Positions 27,087 to 36,705 of a stretch of 64,000 nt of DNA are shown here, piece after piece. Origin of the DNA: CBDCFL01 sp965216135 (GTDB lineage Bacteria > Pseudomonadota > Alphaproteobacteria > Rhodobacterales > Rhodobacteraceae); the NCBI GenBank assembly GCA_965216135.1, contig CBDCFL010000014.1, positions 1-64,000 of the forward strand, written 5' to 3'. How positions within the stretch are numbered: the first letter of the stretch is position 1; every line of letters begins with the position of its first letter. The notes beneath the pieces are model-generated. The model saw only the letters and a list, made by a program, of their open reading frames with translations. It made no database searches and was not told the DNA's origin. A program made the translations under genes and the position numbers.

Positions 27087-27854
27087 TCAGGCGAACGGGT
27101 CCACTGGATAGGTTACGGCGGCCAGATACAGCCCCGCGCCCGGGCAAACCGGCCCGCAGGCGGCGCGGTCGTGTGCCTCAAGTGCGGCTTTCACCGTTTG
27201 AGGCGTCCAGGCACCGGCGCCGACCCGTTCCAGCGTACCGACCATCGATCTGACCTGATTGTGCAGAAAGCTGCGCGCGCGGACATCGAAACGAAACTCC
27301 GTGCCGCCGGACACGGCTGCGTGGCTGACCTCAAGCGCGTCAAGGGTTTTGACCGGGCTGGCAGCCTGACATTCGGACGAGCGAAAGGTGGTAAAGTCGT
27401 GCTGTCCGACAAGATAGCGCGCGGCCTGCTGCATGGGCTCAAGCGCCAGCTCATGGCCGATGCGCCAGGCCAGGCCCCGGTCATGAACCAAGGGCGGGCG
27501 GCGATTGATGATGCGGTAGTGGTATTGCCGCCCGGTTGCCGAAAACCGCGCGTGCCAGTCGTCGGCCACCTGGGCTACCCCCATGATCGCCACGGGCGCA
27601 GGTTTGAGATGAAAGTTTAGCGCTTCACTCAAACGAAACGGATCCCAATGCGCCGCCATGTCGCAATGGGCAACCTGCCCTATTGCATGGACCCCGGCAT
27701 CGGTGCGCCCCGCCGCGGCCATCGTCGGGGCACCGTTTTCCAGCTTGGCCAGCGCATCTTCGATCGCCTGCTGGACTGAGGGATGCTGTTTCTGGCGCTG
27801 CCAGCCGGAAAACGGGCCGCCGTCATATTCGATTTTCAACGCATATCTTGGCAT
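27087..27854 (-). CDS. truA: tRNA pseudouridine(38-40) synthase
   Basis: 255 residues. TruA converts uridines 38-40 of many tRNA anticodon arms to pseudouridine. The catalytic Asp52 lies in GRTDAGVHA. Other family segments are IEYDGGPFSGWQRQ at the start, RQYHYRI, the dimer-region HDFTTFRSSECQA and FLHNQVRSMVGTLERVG. The Met at 27854 starts the standard MPRYALKIEY; the extension to 27893 is not family-like. It is divergent from the ycjX operon. Confidence 0.95.
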   Translation of the reverse strand: MPRYALKIEYDGGPFSGWQRQKQHPSVQQAIEDALAKLENGAPTMAAAGRTDAGVHAIGQVAHCDMAAHWDPFRLSEALNFHLKPAPVAIMGVAQVADDWHARFSATGRQYHYRIINRRPPLVHDRGLAWRIGHELALEPMQQAARYLVGQHDFTTFRSSECQAASPVKTLDALEVSHAAVSGGTEFRFDVRARSFLHNQVRSMVGTLERVGAGAWTPQTVKAALEAHDRAACGPVCPGAGLYLAAVTYPVDPFA

Positions 27855-27937
27855 GATCTGCCCATAGACCGGGCTGCGGCCCATGGCAATCATCCGTCGC
27901 TGTGCCTATCTTGGGGGACGGAGCACGGGGACGATCA

Positions 27938-29350
27938 TTGGTTTTCAACGATATAGCCGACAGCATCTGGCGCGGGGTGGAAAACACCCAAAGTGCGGTA
28001 AACGAGGCGCTGTTTGAACCGGTCATCAGGCTGGGCGTGACCGGGCTGGCGCGTGCCGGCAAGACGGTTTTCATCACCTCGCTTATCGCCAACCTGACCG
28101 GGCGAAATCGCATGGGGCATGTGCGGGCGATCCGCGAGGGCCGGGTTCTGGCGGCGTATTTGCAGCCTCAGCCTGACGACACGGTGGCGCGGTTTGACTA
28201 TGAGAGGCACCTTGGCGCGCTCAGCGCGCCCGAGCCGCAATGGCCGCAAAGCACCCGCGCGGTCAGCGAGTTGCGCCTGTCACTGAGGGTGCAACCGTCA
28301 GGTCTGTTCGCAAGGCTGTCCGGACCGCGCATCATCCACCTCGACATTGTGGATTATCCCGGTGAATGGCTTTTGGACCTGGGTTTGCTCGATCAGGGAT
28401 ATCAGACCTGGTCAGGCCAGGTGCTGGAGCGGGCCGCATCGCGGCCGTTTGGGCAGAAATTCCTGACCCGTCTGCGTGATGCGGACCCGAAGGCCGCATT
28501 TGATGAAGCCCAAGCCCAGGATCTTGCCAAGCAGTACGCCGACTATCTGCACGCGGCGCGCGCTGCGGGACTGTCCGATTGCACGCCGGGGCGGTTCTTG
28601 CTGCCCGGTGATCTGGCCGGATCGCCGGTTCTGAGTTTCGCCCCGATGACCCTTGACGGCCGGCCCAAGCGCGGCAGCCTTGGCCATGAGATGGCGCGGC
28701 GGTTCGGTGCGTATAAATCCCAGGTCGTGCAGCCGTTCTTTCGCAAACATTTCGCCCGGATCGATCGCCAGATCGTGTTGGTGGATATGTTGGGCGCGAT
28801 CCATGCCGGGCCCGAAGCGGTTGAGGATATGCGCACCGCCATGGCTGCAATCCTTGCCGCCTTCCGGCCCGGACGGAACCCGCGGCTGGCGCGATTGCTG
28901 CGTGGGCGGCGGGTGGACAGGCTGCTGTTTGCCGCGACGCGGGCCGATCATTTGCACCACCGCCAGCATCCGGCCCTGACGGCGATCGCCGAAGCACTTC
29001 TGGCGGACGCAAAAGCCCGGGCGGAATTCTCTGGTGCGCAAACGGCGGCCCTGTCGCTGGCGGCGATACGCGCCACGGTCGAGGAAAGACGCAAGCACGA
29101 CGGCGAGACCCTCGATCTGGTTCGCGGCACGCTTCTGGACGGGCGCAACGCCGCGCTTTTCGCCGGGGCGCTGCCCGATGACCCGATGTTGATCCTTGGC
29201 CCCGCCAAACAAGGCGACAAGACCTGGCTTGATGCCGATTACAACGTCATGGCGTTTGCCCCGCCGCGCGTCGCCGTCAAAGCTGACAGCGGGCCGACAC
29301 ATATCCGGCTGGACCGCGCGGTTGAATTCCTGCTTGGAGACCGGCTGTGA
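27938..29350 (+). CDS. ycjX: YcjX-like P-loop NTPase (DUF463)
   Basis: About 470 residues. The P-loop is GVTGLARAGKT near residue 33-43, and there is a DxxG-like segment IVDYPGEWLLDL. The family is linked to envelope stress and phage-shock-type operons; the reaction is not established. The TTG at 27938 (VFNDIADSIWRG) is chosen because GGGGAC lies upstream and relatives begin close to DIADS; a GTG at 27902 would add 12 residues. First of three genes joined by ATGA overlaps (ycjX, GNAT, TIGR01620), matching the common ycjX-ycjF pair with a GNAT between. Confidence 0.88.
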   Translation: MVFNDIADSIWRGVENTQSAVNEALFEPVIRLGVTGLARAGKTVFITSLIANLTGRNRMGHVRAIREGRVLAAYLQPQPDDTVARFDYERHLGALSAPEPQWPQSTRAVSELRLSLRVQPSGLFARLSGPRIIHLDIVDYPGEWLLDLGLLDQGYQTWSGQVLERAASRPFGQKFLTRLRDADPKAAFDEAQAQDLAKQYADYLHAARAAGLSDCTPGRFLLPGDLAGSPVLSFAPMTLDGRPKRGSLGHEMARRFGAYKSQVVQPFFRKHFARIDRQIVLVDMLGAIHAGPEAVEDMRTAMAAILAAFRPGRNPRLARLLRGRRVDRLLFAATRADHLHHRQHPALTAIAEALLADAKARAEFSGAQTAALSLAAIRATVEERRKHDGETLDLVRGTLLDGRNAALFAGALPDDPMLILGPAKQGDKTWLDADYNVMAFAPPRVAVKADSGPTHIRLDRAVEFLLGDRL

Positions 29351-29796
29351 GCGTCGCAATCGAAAAGGCGCAAACCGCGGACGCAGACGCCGTCGCCACG
29401 ATCCTTTCAGACTGGATCGACGAGACCACCTGGATGCCGCGCATCCACACCCGCCAAGAGGAAGTGTCATTCGGCAATTTGCTGATTGACGAGGCCGATG
29501 TGACGGTGGCGCGGCACGACGCACAGGTTATCGGATTTCTGGCCCGGCGCGGTGGCGTGATCGAGGCGCTCTATGTCGCGGCCAGTGCGCGGCACCGGGG
29601 CATCGGCAAATCGCTGCTCGACCAGGCGAAATCGGCTGCCGACGGCCTGGGACTCTGGACCTTTCAGGCCAACGTGCGCGCCCGCGCATTTTACGCACGA
29701 GAAGGCTTTCGCGAGGTTGAGACCACCGATGGCGCAGCCAATGACGAAAAACTGCCGGATGTGCGGCTGATCTGGGTTAAGGAGATCGTATCATGA
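29347..29796 (+). CDS. GNAT-family N-acetyltransferase
   Basis: 149 residues. The acetyl-CoA-binding motif A is ALYVAASARHRGIGKSLLDQAK, followed by the typical C-terminal NVRARAFYAREGFREVE. The acceptor is unknown. It overlaps both neighbours by four bases, so it is co-translated with ycjX and the TIGR01620 gene. Confidence 0.88.
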   Translation: MSVAIEKAQTADADAVATILSDWIDETTWMPRIHTRQEEVSFGNLLIDEADVTVARHDAQVIGFLARRGGVIEALYVAASARHRGIGKSLLDQAKSAADGLGLWTFQANVRARAFYAREGFREVETTDGAANDEKLPDVRLIWVKEIVS

Positions 29797-30800
29797 CCAA
29801 ACGCGGCGACCCGGTCATCATAGAGCTGGACGCAAGTGAGGCGTTCGCCGATCCGGCGGAGGCGCCGCCGGTACCTGATGAGGCCCGCCCCGAGGGGCGC
29901 GCGATGCGACACGTGATCGCGCTTGGCAATCGGCGATCATCCCGCCTGTCGCGCTGGTTCTGGCGGTTGAGCGGGGCTTTCATCGCGTATCTCGTCTCGG
30001 TCTGGGTCTGGGACAGGATCACCGCACTGATCTTGGCCAATACGCTACTTGGCTGGGTGGCGGTTGCGCTTGGGGCGGCGCTGGCGATCGTGACGCTTGC
30101 CATCGCGATCCGCGAGGCAGCGGCATTTGCGCGTCTTAAGCGGCTGGACAGGCTGCAGAACCTAGCCGCGACAGCACTTGCCGATCAGAACCTGGCCGGG
30201 GCGCAGCAGGTCGTCGGTGAATTGCAGCGCCTTTATGCGAACCGAAGCGATCTGAAATGGGGACGCGCGCGCCTTGGCGAGCAAGCGCGCGATGTTTTCG
30301 ACGCCGACCGGCACTTGGAAATTGCCGAGGCTGAACTGATCGTACCGCTCGATCAGGCCGCAGTGCAAAGGATTGAGGTAGCATCGCGTCTGGTTGCAGC
30401 GGCCACCGCACTGATCCCGCTGGCGCTGGCCGATGTTGCGGTCGCCCTGGCCGCTAATCTGCGGATGATCCGCGCCATTGCCGAAATTTACGGCGGCCAG
30501 AGCGGCACGCTGGGCAATTGGCGGCTGGCGCGCAACGTCATGGCGCATCTGGTAGCCACCGGTGCGGTGGCCATCGGTGACGATCTGATCAGCTCGGTTG
30601 CCGGTGGTGGGGTGCTGTCGAAACTGTCGCGCCGCTTTGGCGAAGGCGTGATCAACGGCGCGCTGACCGCGCGCGTCGGCATTGCCGCGATTGAGGTGTG
30701 CCGGCCCCTGCCCTATGTGGCGGCGAAAAAGCCTTCGGTGCGGGGCATTATGGGCCGCGCCATGGTGGGCCTGTTTGGCAAGAGCGGTCAGACCTCGTAA
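29793..30800 (+). CDS. TIGR01620/YcjF-family (DUF697) membrane protein
   Basis: 335 residues. The first ~70 residues are polar. Two membrane helices follow (AFIAYLVSVWVWDRITALILA and LGWVAVALGAALAIVTLAIAI), then a cytoplasmic helical region with a DUF697-type C-terminal segment (IPLALADVAVALAANLRMIRAIAEIYGGQSG, GRAMVGLFGK). Proteins of this type are usually encoded beside YcjX, as here. Exact function is not established. Confidence 0.85.
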   Translation: MTKRGDPVIIELDASEAFADPAEAPPVPDEARPEGRAMRHVIALGNRRSSRLSRWFWRLSGAFIAYLVSVWVWDRITALILANTLLGWVAVALGAALAIVTLAIAIREAAAFARLKRLDRLQNLAATALADQNLAGAQQVVGELQRLYANRSDLKWGRARLGEQARDVFDADRHLEIAEAELIVPLDQAAVQRIEVASRLVAAATALIPLALADVAVALAANLRMIRAIAEIYGGQSGTLGNWRLARNVMAHLVATGAVAIGDDLISSVAGGGVLSKLSRRFGEGVINGALTARVGIAAIEVCRPLPYVAAKKPSVRGIMGRAMVGLFGKSGQTS

Positions 30801-30933
30801 CCACCGCAATTGCCGCGCCAGCTGTTTGCATGGGCTCAGCCCATCGGCCCAGGAGCGCCGCAAAGCTGACGCATGGACCCTGCCGCGGTCTTGACCTAAA
30901 GACGTCTGCAACACTTTCCAAGGACATGGCACG

Positions 30934-33852
30934 ATGCCCGCCGAAACGCCTGATTACAAAGACATGCTGAACCTGCCGAGAACCGATTTTCCGATGCGCG
31001 CGGGGTTGCCCAAACGCGAGCCGGACTGGCTGGAACGCTGGGCGAACATTGGCGTTTATGACCGCCTGCGCGAAAAGACCGGGCGGCAGCCGTTTACGCT
31101 GCATGACGGTCCGCCCTATGCCAACGGGCATCTGCATATCGGCCATGCGCTGAACAAAATCCTGAAGGATTTCGTGGTTCGGTCGCAGCAGATGATGGGC
31201 CGCGATGCGCGCTATATTCCGGGCTGGGATTGCCACGGCCTGCCGATCGAATGGAAGATCGAGGAACAGTATCGCGCTAAGGGTCAGGACAAAGATGCCG
31301 TGCCGGTTGTCGATTTTCGCCAGGAATGCCGGCGTTTCGCCGAGGGCTGGATCGATATCCAGCGCGACGAGTTCAAACGTCTGGGGGTGACCGGCAACTG
31401 GGACGATCCCTACCTGACCATGGATTTCCACGCCGAGCGGGTGATTGCCGAGGAGTTTATGAAATTCCTGATGAACGGCACGCTTTATCAGGGCTCAAAA
31501 CCGGTGATGTGGAGCCCGGTGGAAAAGACCGCGCTGGCCGAGGCCGAGGTGGAATATCACGACCATAAGAGCCATACGATCTGGGTGCGGTTTGGGGTCG
31601 TGGCGCTGGGTGATGCCGCGTCGCAAATGAGTATTTTCGCCAGGAAAAAACTATCGGTGATGATCTGGACCACTACCCCCTGGACCATTCCGCAGAACCG
31701 CGCGGTCTGTTTTGGGCCGGATATATCCTATGGACTTTATGAGGTGATCGGGCGGCCCGAGGAATGCTGGGCGACCATCGGCGAGACCATGATCCTTGCT
31801 GATGCTTTAGCGGAAAGCGTGTTTTCGCAGGCCCGCCTCGATACGTCTATGGTGCGCCGTCTGCGCGATGTGTCGGGCGGTGAGCTGGCGGCTTTGACGC
31901 TGGCCCATCCCTTGCGCGGGGCCGACGGGGCGGGCGAGTGGGACTTCGATGTGCCGTTGCTGCCCGGCGATCATGTCACTGAGGATGCCGGCACCGGCTT
32001 TGTGCACACCGCGCCAAGCCACGGCGATGATGACTATCAAATTGCTTTGAAACATGGTCTGCCCATGACCCATAACGTGCTGGAGGATGGCTCATACCGC
32101 GAAGATTTGCCCCTGTTCGGCGGGGCGAAAATCCTGAAACCGAACGGCAAAGAGGGCGACGCCAACAGCCGAGTGATCGACAAGCTGGTCGAGGTTGGCG
32201 CGCTGTTGGCGCGGGGACGACTGACGCATTCCTATCCGCATTCCTGGCGCTCCAAAGCGCCGGTGATCTATCGCAACACGCCGCAATGGTTTGCCGCCAT
32301 CGACGCGCCCGTGGGCGACGGTCAGGATGAATACGGCACCACGATCCGCGAACGGGCGCTGCGGTCTATCGACGAGTTGGTAACATGGACCCCGAAAACC
32401 GGGCGCAACCGGCTTTACTCGATGATCGAGGCGCGGCCCGATTGGGTGCTGTCGCGCCAGCGTGCCTGGGGCGTGCCGCTGACCTGTTTCGTTATGGTGG
32501 GTGCGAAACCCGACGATCCGGAGTTTTTGTTGCGAAATGAAGCGGTTAATGCCCGTGTGGTCGAGGCGTTCGAGGCCGAAGGTGCGGATTGCTGGTATGA
32601 GGGCGGGGCGAAAAAGCGGTTTCTGGACGGCATCGTCAACCCGGACGAGTATAGCCAAGTCTTCGATATTCTCGATGTCTGGTTTGACAGCGGCACCACG
32701 CATGCCTTCGTGCTGCGCGATCGCCGGGATGGGAGCGCGGACGGACTTGCGGATTTGTATCTGGAAGGCACCGACCAGCATCGCGGCTGGTTTCATTCCT
32801 CGATGCTGCAGGCCTGCGGCACCATCGGACGCGCGCCCTATCGCGGAGTGATGACCTGCGGCTTCACGCTGGACGCCAAGGGCAACAAGATGTCCAAGTC
32901 CCTGGGCAATATCATCGCGCCTGAAACGGTCATCAGGCAATATGGCGCCGATATTCTGCGCCTTTGGGTGGCGCAGGTGGATTATTCGGCCGATCAGCGG
33001 ATCGGCGATGAGATCCTGAAAGGGGTGGCCGACAGCTATCGCCGCCTGCGCAATACCATGCGGTTTTTGCTGGGTTCGCTGGCGGTATTCTCTGAGGCGG
33101 ATCGCGTCGAGGCGGCGGATATGCCCGAGCTGGAGCGCTGGGTGCTGCACCGGCTGGCGGAACTCGACCACAAAGTGCGCAAGGGCTATGAGGCTTATGA
33201 CTTTCAGGGTGTTTTCAAAGAGTTGTTCACCTTTGCTACGGTTGATCTGTCATCCTTTTATTTCGACGTCCGCAAGGATGTTTTGTATTGTGACGGTGAC
33301 ACGGCCGAGCGGCGGGCGGCGCGCACGGTCTTGGACATCCTGTATCACCGCCTGACCACCTGGCTGGCGCCGATCCTGGTTTTCACCATGGAGGAGGTCT
33401 GGCTGGAGCGATTTCCTGGCGACGACAGCTCGGTGCATCTGGGCGATATGCCCGCCACACCGGCCGACTGGCTGGACGAACCGCTGGCGGCCAAATGGGC
33501 CGACATCCGCCGCGTGCGCCGGGTGGTGACGGCGGCGCTGGAAGTGCAACGCCAGGACAAAGTGATCGGTGCATCGCTGGAAGCCGGTCCGGTGGTGCAT
33601 ATCGAGGATGCGGATATGCTGGCGGCAGCGCGATCGCTGCCGTTTGCCGACATTTGCATCACATCCGCACTGACCCTGACCGGCGATCCCAGCCCAGCAG
33701 AGGCGTTCCGACTGCCCGAGGTTACCGGTATCGGCGTGGTCTTTGAAAAAGCCGACGGCGCGAAATGCCAGCGCTGCTGGAAGATCCTGCCGGATGTGGG
33801 GAGCCACGGACACGCAGGGACATGCGGGCGGTGTGATGGGGCTTTGGGCTAA
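30934..33852 (+). CDS. ileS: Isoleucyl-tRNA synthetase
   Basis: 972 residues, class Ia. It charges tRNA-Ile and edits misactivated valine. HLHIGH is at residues 66-71 and KMSKS at 652-656. The editing domain has WTTTPWTIP. The C-terminal zinc ribbon is CQRCW...CGRCDGAL. All parts are in one frame. An oddity is that SQMSIFARKK just before VMIWTTTPWTIP is encoded by a fragment of a dispersed intergenic repeat (31629-31650). The 133-bp upstream space (30801-30933) holds a small ATGGGC/GCCCAT hairpin and no gene. Confidence 0.96.
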   Translation: MPAETPDYKDMLNLPRTDFPMRAGLPKREPDWLERWANIGVYDRLREKTGRQPFTLHDGPPYANGHLHIGHALNKILKDFVVRSQQMMGRDARYIPGWDCHGLPIEWKIEEQYRAKGQDKDAVPVVDFRQECRRFAEGWIDIQRDEFKRLGVTGNWDDPYLTMDFHAERVIAEEFMKFLMNGTLYQGSKPVMWSPVEKTALAEAEVEYHDHKSHTIWVRFGVVALGDAASQMSIFARKKLSVMIWTTTPWTIPQNRAVCFGPDISYGLYEVIGRPEECWATIGETMILADALAESVFSQARLDTSMVRRLRDVSGGELAALTLAHPLRGADGAGEWDFDVPLLPGDHVTEDAGTGFVHTAPSHGDDDYQIALKHGLPMTHNVLEDGSYREDLPLFGGAKILKPNGKEGDANSRVIDKLVEVGALLARGRLTHSYPHSWRSKAPVIYRNTPQWFAAIDAPVGDGQDEYGTTIRERALRSIDELVTWTPKTGRNRLYSMIEARPDWVLSRQRAWGVPLTCFVMVGAKPDDPEFLLRNEAVNARVVEAFEAEGADCWYEGGAKKRFLDGIVNPDEYSQVFDILDVWFDSGTTHAFVLRDRRDGSADGLADLYLEGTDQHRGWFHSSMLQACGTIGRAPYRGVMTCGFTLDAKGNKMSKSLGNIIAPETVIRQYGADILRLWVAQVDYSADQRIGDEILKGVADSYRRLRNTMRFLLGSLAVFSEADRVEAADMPELERWVLHRLAELDHKVRKGYEAYDFQGVFKELFTFATVDLSSFYFDVRKDVLYCDGDTAERRAARTVLDILYHRLTTWLAPILVFTMEEVWLERFPGDDSSVHLGDMPATPADWLDEPLAAKWADIRRVRRVVTAALEVQRQDKVIGASLEAGPVVHIEDADMLAAARSLPFADICITSALTLTGDPSPAEAFRLPEVTGIGVVFEKADGAKCQRCWKILPDVGSHGHAGTCGRCDGALG
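31629..31650 (+). repeat. Fragment of dispersed intergenic repeat inside ileS
   Basis: These 22 bases differ at one position from 27026-27047, the 3' part of the hairpin unit between DUF3726 and truA. They are read in frame as part of the editing-domain approach (residues ~233-239). Confidence 0.7.
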
Positions 33853-33884
33853 TCTGGGTTTCGGATTGCTGGCGCAATCCGATC

Positions 33885-33928
33885 CGGGCGGGGGGCCAGG
33901 CCCCCGCACCCCCGGGGAGTATTTTTGA
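33885..33928 (+). terminator. G/C-rich hairpin terminator after ileS
   Basis: GGGGGGCCAGGCCCCC stem followed by GCACCCCCGGGGAGTATTTTT, ending in a T run. It is the same unit type as at 26991-27047. It lies ~35 bp after the ileS stop and fits a Rho-independent terminator. The rest of the spacer to 34063 shows nothing else supported. Confidence 0.7.
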
Positions 33929-34063
33929 ACAATGTAGATGGTTTGCATGGGGCGCTGAAATCGGCTTCATTCTATTTTTATGGCGCGCACTAGAAAACCC
34001 ACGTCTCTTCATGCTCCTTTTGCCCCGATGACCGATGACATCTCAACTTTGGTATAGACGCCC

Positions 34064-34531
34064 GTGCACAGCCTGACCATCGACACAGTTCGACCGGGCG
34101 GTTTACGCTGACCGAGGTTGGCGGCACGATTGTGGGCGCGGGCTGGCGTGGGGATTGTGATGATGCGACAGAGCTGTTGATGCACGCCGCGCACCAGGTT
34201 GAGGAATATTTCTCGGGCCAGCGGCAGGTCTTCGAGCTACCGCTTGGGCCCGATGTCTCTGCGGCTCAGGCGCGGTTTCTGGCGGCACTCGTGGCCATAC
34301 CGTTCGGGCAAACCCGCACCTATGGCGAGATGGCCGCGGATCTGGGCATCTCTGCGCAGGCGGCGGGGCAGCTTTGCGGGGCCAATCCGATTGCGATTAT
34401 TGTCCCATGCCACCGGGTTCTTGGCGCCGACAGCCTGGGCGGGTTCTCTGGGCGGGTTCTCTGCGCCCGACGGAGTTGAAACCAAGGTTGCGCTTTTGCG
34501 TCACGAAGGGGCTGCGGGGTTGTTGATTTGA
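34064..34531 (+). pseudogene. ogt: Methylated-DNA--protein-cysteine methyltransferase, frameshifted
   Basis: DNA repair protein that takes the alkyl group from O6-alkylguanine onto its own Cys. The C-terminal domain is clear: FLAALVAIPFGQTRTYGEMA and the active site IIVPCHRVLGADSLGGFS. A perfect 13-bp tandem duplication (GGGCGGGTTCTCT at 34437-34449 and 34450-34462) then shifts the frame; removing one copy restores FSAPDGVETKVALLRHEG and the stop at 34531. A second shift near 34088-34095 separates a GTG start (HSLTIDT) from RFTLTEVGG. The product from an internal GTG at 34132 would keep the Cys but lose the C-terminal helix. Probably non-functional. Confidence 0.85.
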
Positions 34532-34544
34532 GGCGTGAAGGTCC

Positions 34545-35381
34545 ATGACTTTCGGGGTATTTCTGGCGGTTCTCTTCGCGGCTCTTCTGCATGCCGGCTG
34601 GAACGCTCTGATCAAGACCGGGACGGGCCAGATGACCGCATTGGTGGTCATGTCCGCCGCCCAAGGTCTGTTCGGGCTGGCGCTGGGGCTGATGATTGGT
34701 TTGCCGCCGGCGCATGTTTGGCCCTGGCTCTTGGCCTCAGGCGTGCTGCACGCGGCATATAAATTGTTCCTTGCCTTTGCCTATGAGCGTGGCGACCTCA
34801 GCAGGGTTTACCCAATTGCCCGCGGCCTGGCCCCGTTGCTGGTGCTCGTGGCTGGTGCCTTTGTGTTGTCGGACCAGATTGCGATTGGCGAGGCGATCGG
34901 AGTGGTCGTACTGGGGTTCGGCATCCTGATGATGGCCCGCGGGGTATTTACCGGCGGCGAAAGCACAGGATTGCTGCCGTTCGCGGTTGGCTCGGCGTTT
35001 GCGACCGCGGGCTATTCACTGGTCGACGGGTTGGGCGTGCGCGCCTGGGGCCTGTCGGGCGCGTATGTGTCATGGATGTTCGCGCTGGATTTGGCCATAT
35101 TCGTGCCAGCGGCGGTGATCTTGCGCGGCCCGGCGGTTTTTCAAGCCCGCGCACGCGATTGGACGCGCGGCGCGCTGGCCGGGCTGGCAAGCTACGGGGC
35201 ATATGCAATCGCTGTCTGGGCAATGCTTTATGCGCCGATTGCGCTGGTTGCCGCGCTTCGAGAGACCTCGATCCTGTTCGCGGTATTGATCGGCTGGCTG
35301 ATGTTTGGCGAGAGAATGGATCGGGGCAAAGCCGCTGCCGCGCTGCTGATCCTGTTTGGAGTTCTCTTAACCCGCCTGTAG
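34545..35381 (+). CDS. EamA/DMT-superfamily transporter
   Basis: 278 residues, about ten membrane helices in two EamA repeats. The second repeat ends with ETSILFAVLIGWLMFGERM, a typical signature of drug/metabolite transporters. Probably an inner-membrane exporter of small metabolites; substrate unknown. ATG at 34545 with little upstream spacing from ogt, so they may have been co-transcribed. A bulged inverted repeat around 35371-35402 overlaps its stop and the convergent rhamnosyltransferase-like gene end. Confidence 0.87.
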   Translation: MTFGVFLAVLFAALLHAGWNALIKTGTGQMTALVVMSAAQGLFGLALGLMIGLPPAHVWPWLLASGVLHAAYKLFLAFAYERGDLSRVYPIARGLAPLLVLVAGAFVLSDQIAIGEAIGVVVLGFGILMMARGVFTGGESTGLLPFAVGSAFATAGYSLVDGLGVRAWGLSGAYVSWMFALDLAIFVPAAVILRGPAVFQARARDWTRGALAGLASYGAYAIAVWAMLYAPIALVAALRETSILFAVLIGWLMFGERMDRGKAAAALLILFGVLLTRL

Positions 35382-35737
35382 AGATCTCAGGCAGCGGGTC
35401 TCTCTGCGGCCATGCCTGGTTGTTCCAGACCAAACTGCGGCGCCAAGGAGTCCCTGAGCGCGGACTGCAAAAACGGAAATCGGGAATAAAGCTGATCCAT
35501 TTCCCTGGCGTTCAGCGCATCGCCTTTGATCATGGCCCTACTGTCGTTTTGGCCATGCACCGTTCGGATGTAGGCGGGGCCGGACCCGTAGAGCAGACGT
35601 ACTGGGTGGCGGCGAGTCAGTTTTTTGTGGGCCGTCATATACGGATTGCGCCGCGTCGAGCTTGCGGCGACCAAGGTCAGCCCCAGGTTGGTCATCGCCA
35701 CGTCGCGGTTGAAAAATTGCGCGGTCCCGCGTTCTAA

Positions 35738-36705
35738 GAGTCCGTCCGGAGACTTTATGTAGGATTACAGAGTTTTCGGAGCATGAGTCGAATGGACGCG
35801 AGCTTGATGAAGGCGAGCGCGTTGCGGTTGAGGTTCTCCCAGTCCTTGGCCAGTCGGCGGCAGCGGTTGAGCCAGGCGATGGTGCGTTCGACCACCCAAC
35901 GCCTGGGCTGGACGACGAAGCCCTTCACCCGATCGGATCGCTTGACGATCTCGGTCTCGAGATCGGGCAGGATGCCGGCCAGGGCGCGGTGAAAGACCGG
36001 CCCCTGATAGGCGCTGTCGGCGAACAATTTCCCGAGAAAGGGAAACAGACCGAACAAGGTCGCCAGCAGCGCGAGACCGCCGTCGCGATCCTGAACGTCG
36101 GCGGCGGTGACGATGCCGTGCAGCAGCAAGCCTTGCGTATCGACCAGAACATGCCGCTTCTTGCCCTTGATCAACTTGCCGGCATCGAAGCCGTGGCTGT
36201 CGATGCGAGCCCCCCTTTTTCAGCGCTTTTCACACTCTGACTGTCGATGATGCAGGCCGTGGGGCTGGCTTCGCGCGCGGCTTTCTCGCGGCACTTGAGG
36301 TAGAGCGCATGATGGATGCGATCCAGCGTGCCGTCCCAGTTCCACAGGCCGAGGTACTCATGCACGGTGCTTCTGGGCGGCAAATCCTTGGGCAGCGCGC
36401 GCCACTGGCAGCCGGTGCTCAGAATGTACACCACGCCGTTGATCACCTCGCGGATAGCGACGCGCCGTTTGCCGCCGCCGGGCTTGCCCGGCGGGATCAG
36501 CGGCTCGATATGCGCCCATTCCGCATCGGTCAGGTCGCTCGGATAACGCAGTTTGTCGCGGTTGTAGCGCGGGCGGTTGTCGGCAGTCCACATGGGGCAC
36601 CTCAAGAGCAAATTCACCACCCCAGAGAATCACAGCTGATTCAGCTCTTCAAGAGGGCGCGCCGGATAACCGATTCATCCGACTCATAAAGTCCCCGGAC
36701 GGACA
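35738..36705 (-). mobile_element. IS5-family element (second type)
   Basis: 968 bp with related ends (GAGTCCGTCCGGAGACTT at the left, TGTCCGTCCGGGGACTT inward from the right) and CTAA on both sides (35734-35737, 36706-36709), the 4-bp duplication usual for IS5-type insertion. It is distinct from the elements at 4303 and 46222. Confidence 0.88.
35755..36590 (-). CDS. IS5-family transposase, two frames
   Basis: orfA (36590-36171) contains YPSDLTDAEWAHIEPLIP and the first catalytic Asp in CIIDSQSVKSAEKGG. orfB (36174-35755) contains GKKRHVLVDTQGLLL, the second Asp in LFADSAYQG and the Glu in WVVERTIAWLNRCRRL. The frames meet at an AAAAAGGGGGG run near 36210, where a shift would produce the fused protein, a common arrangement in this group. 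Expected to be active. Confidence 0.85.
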
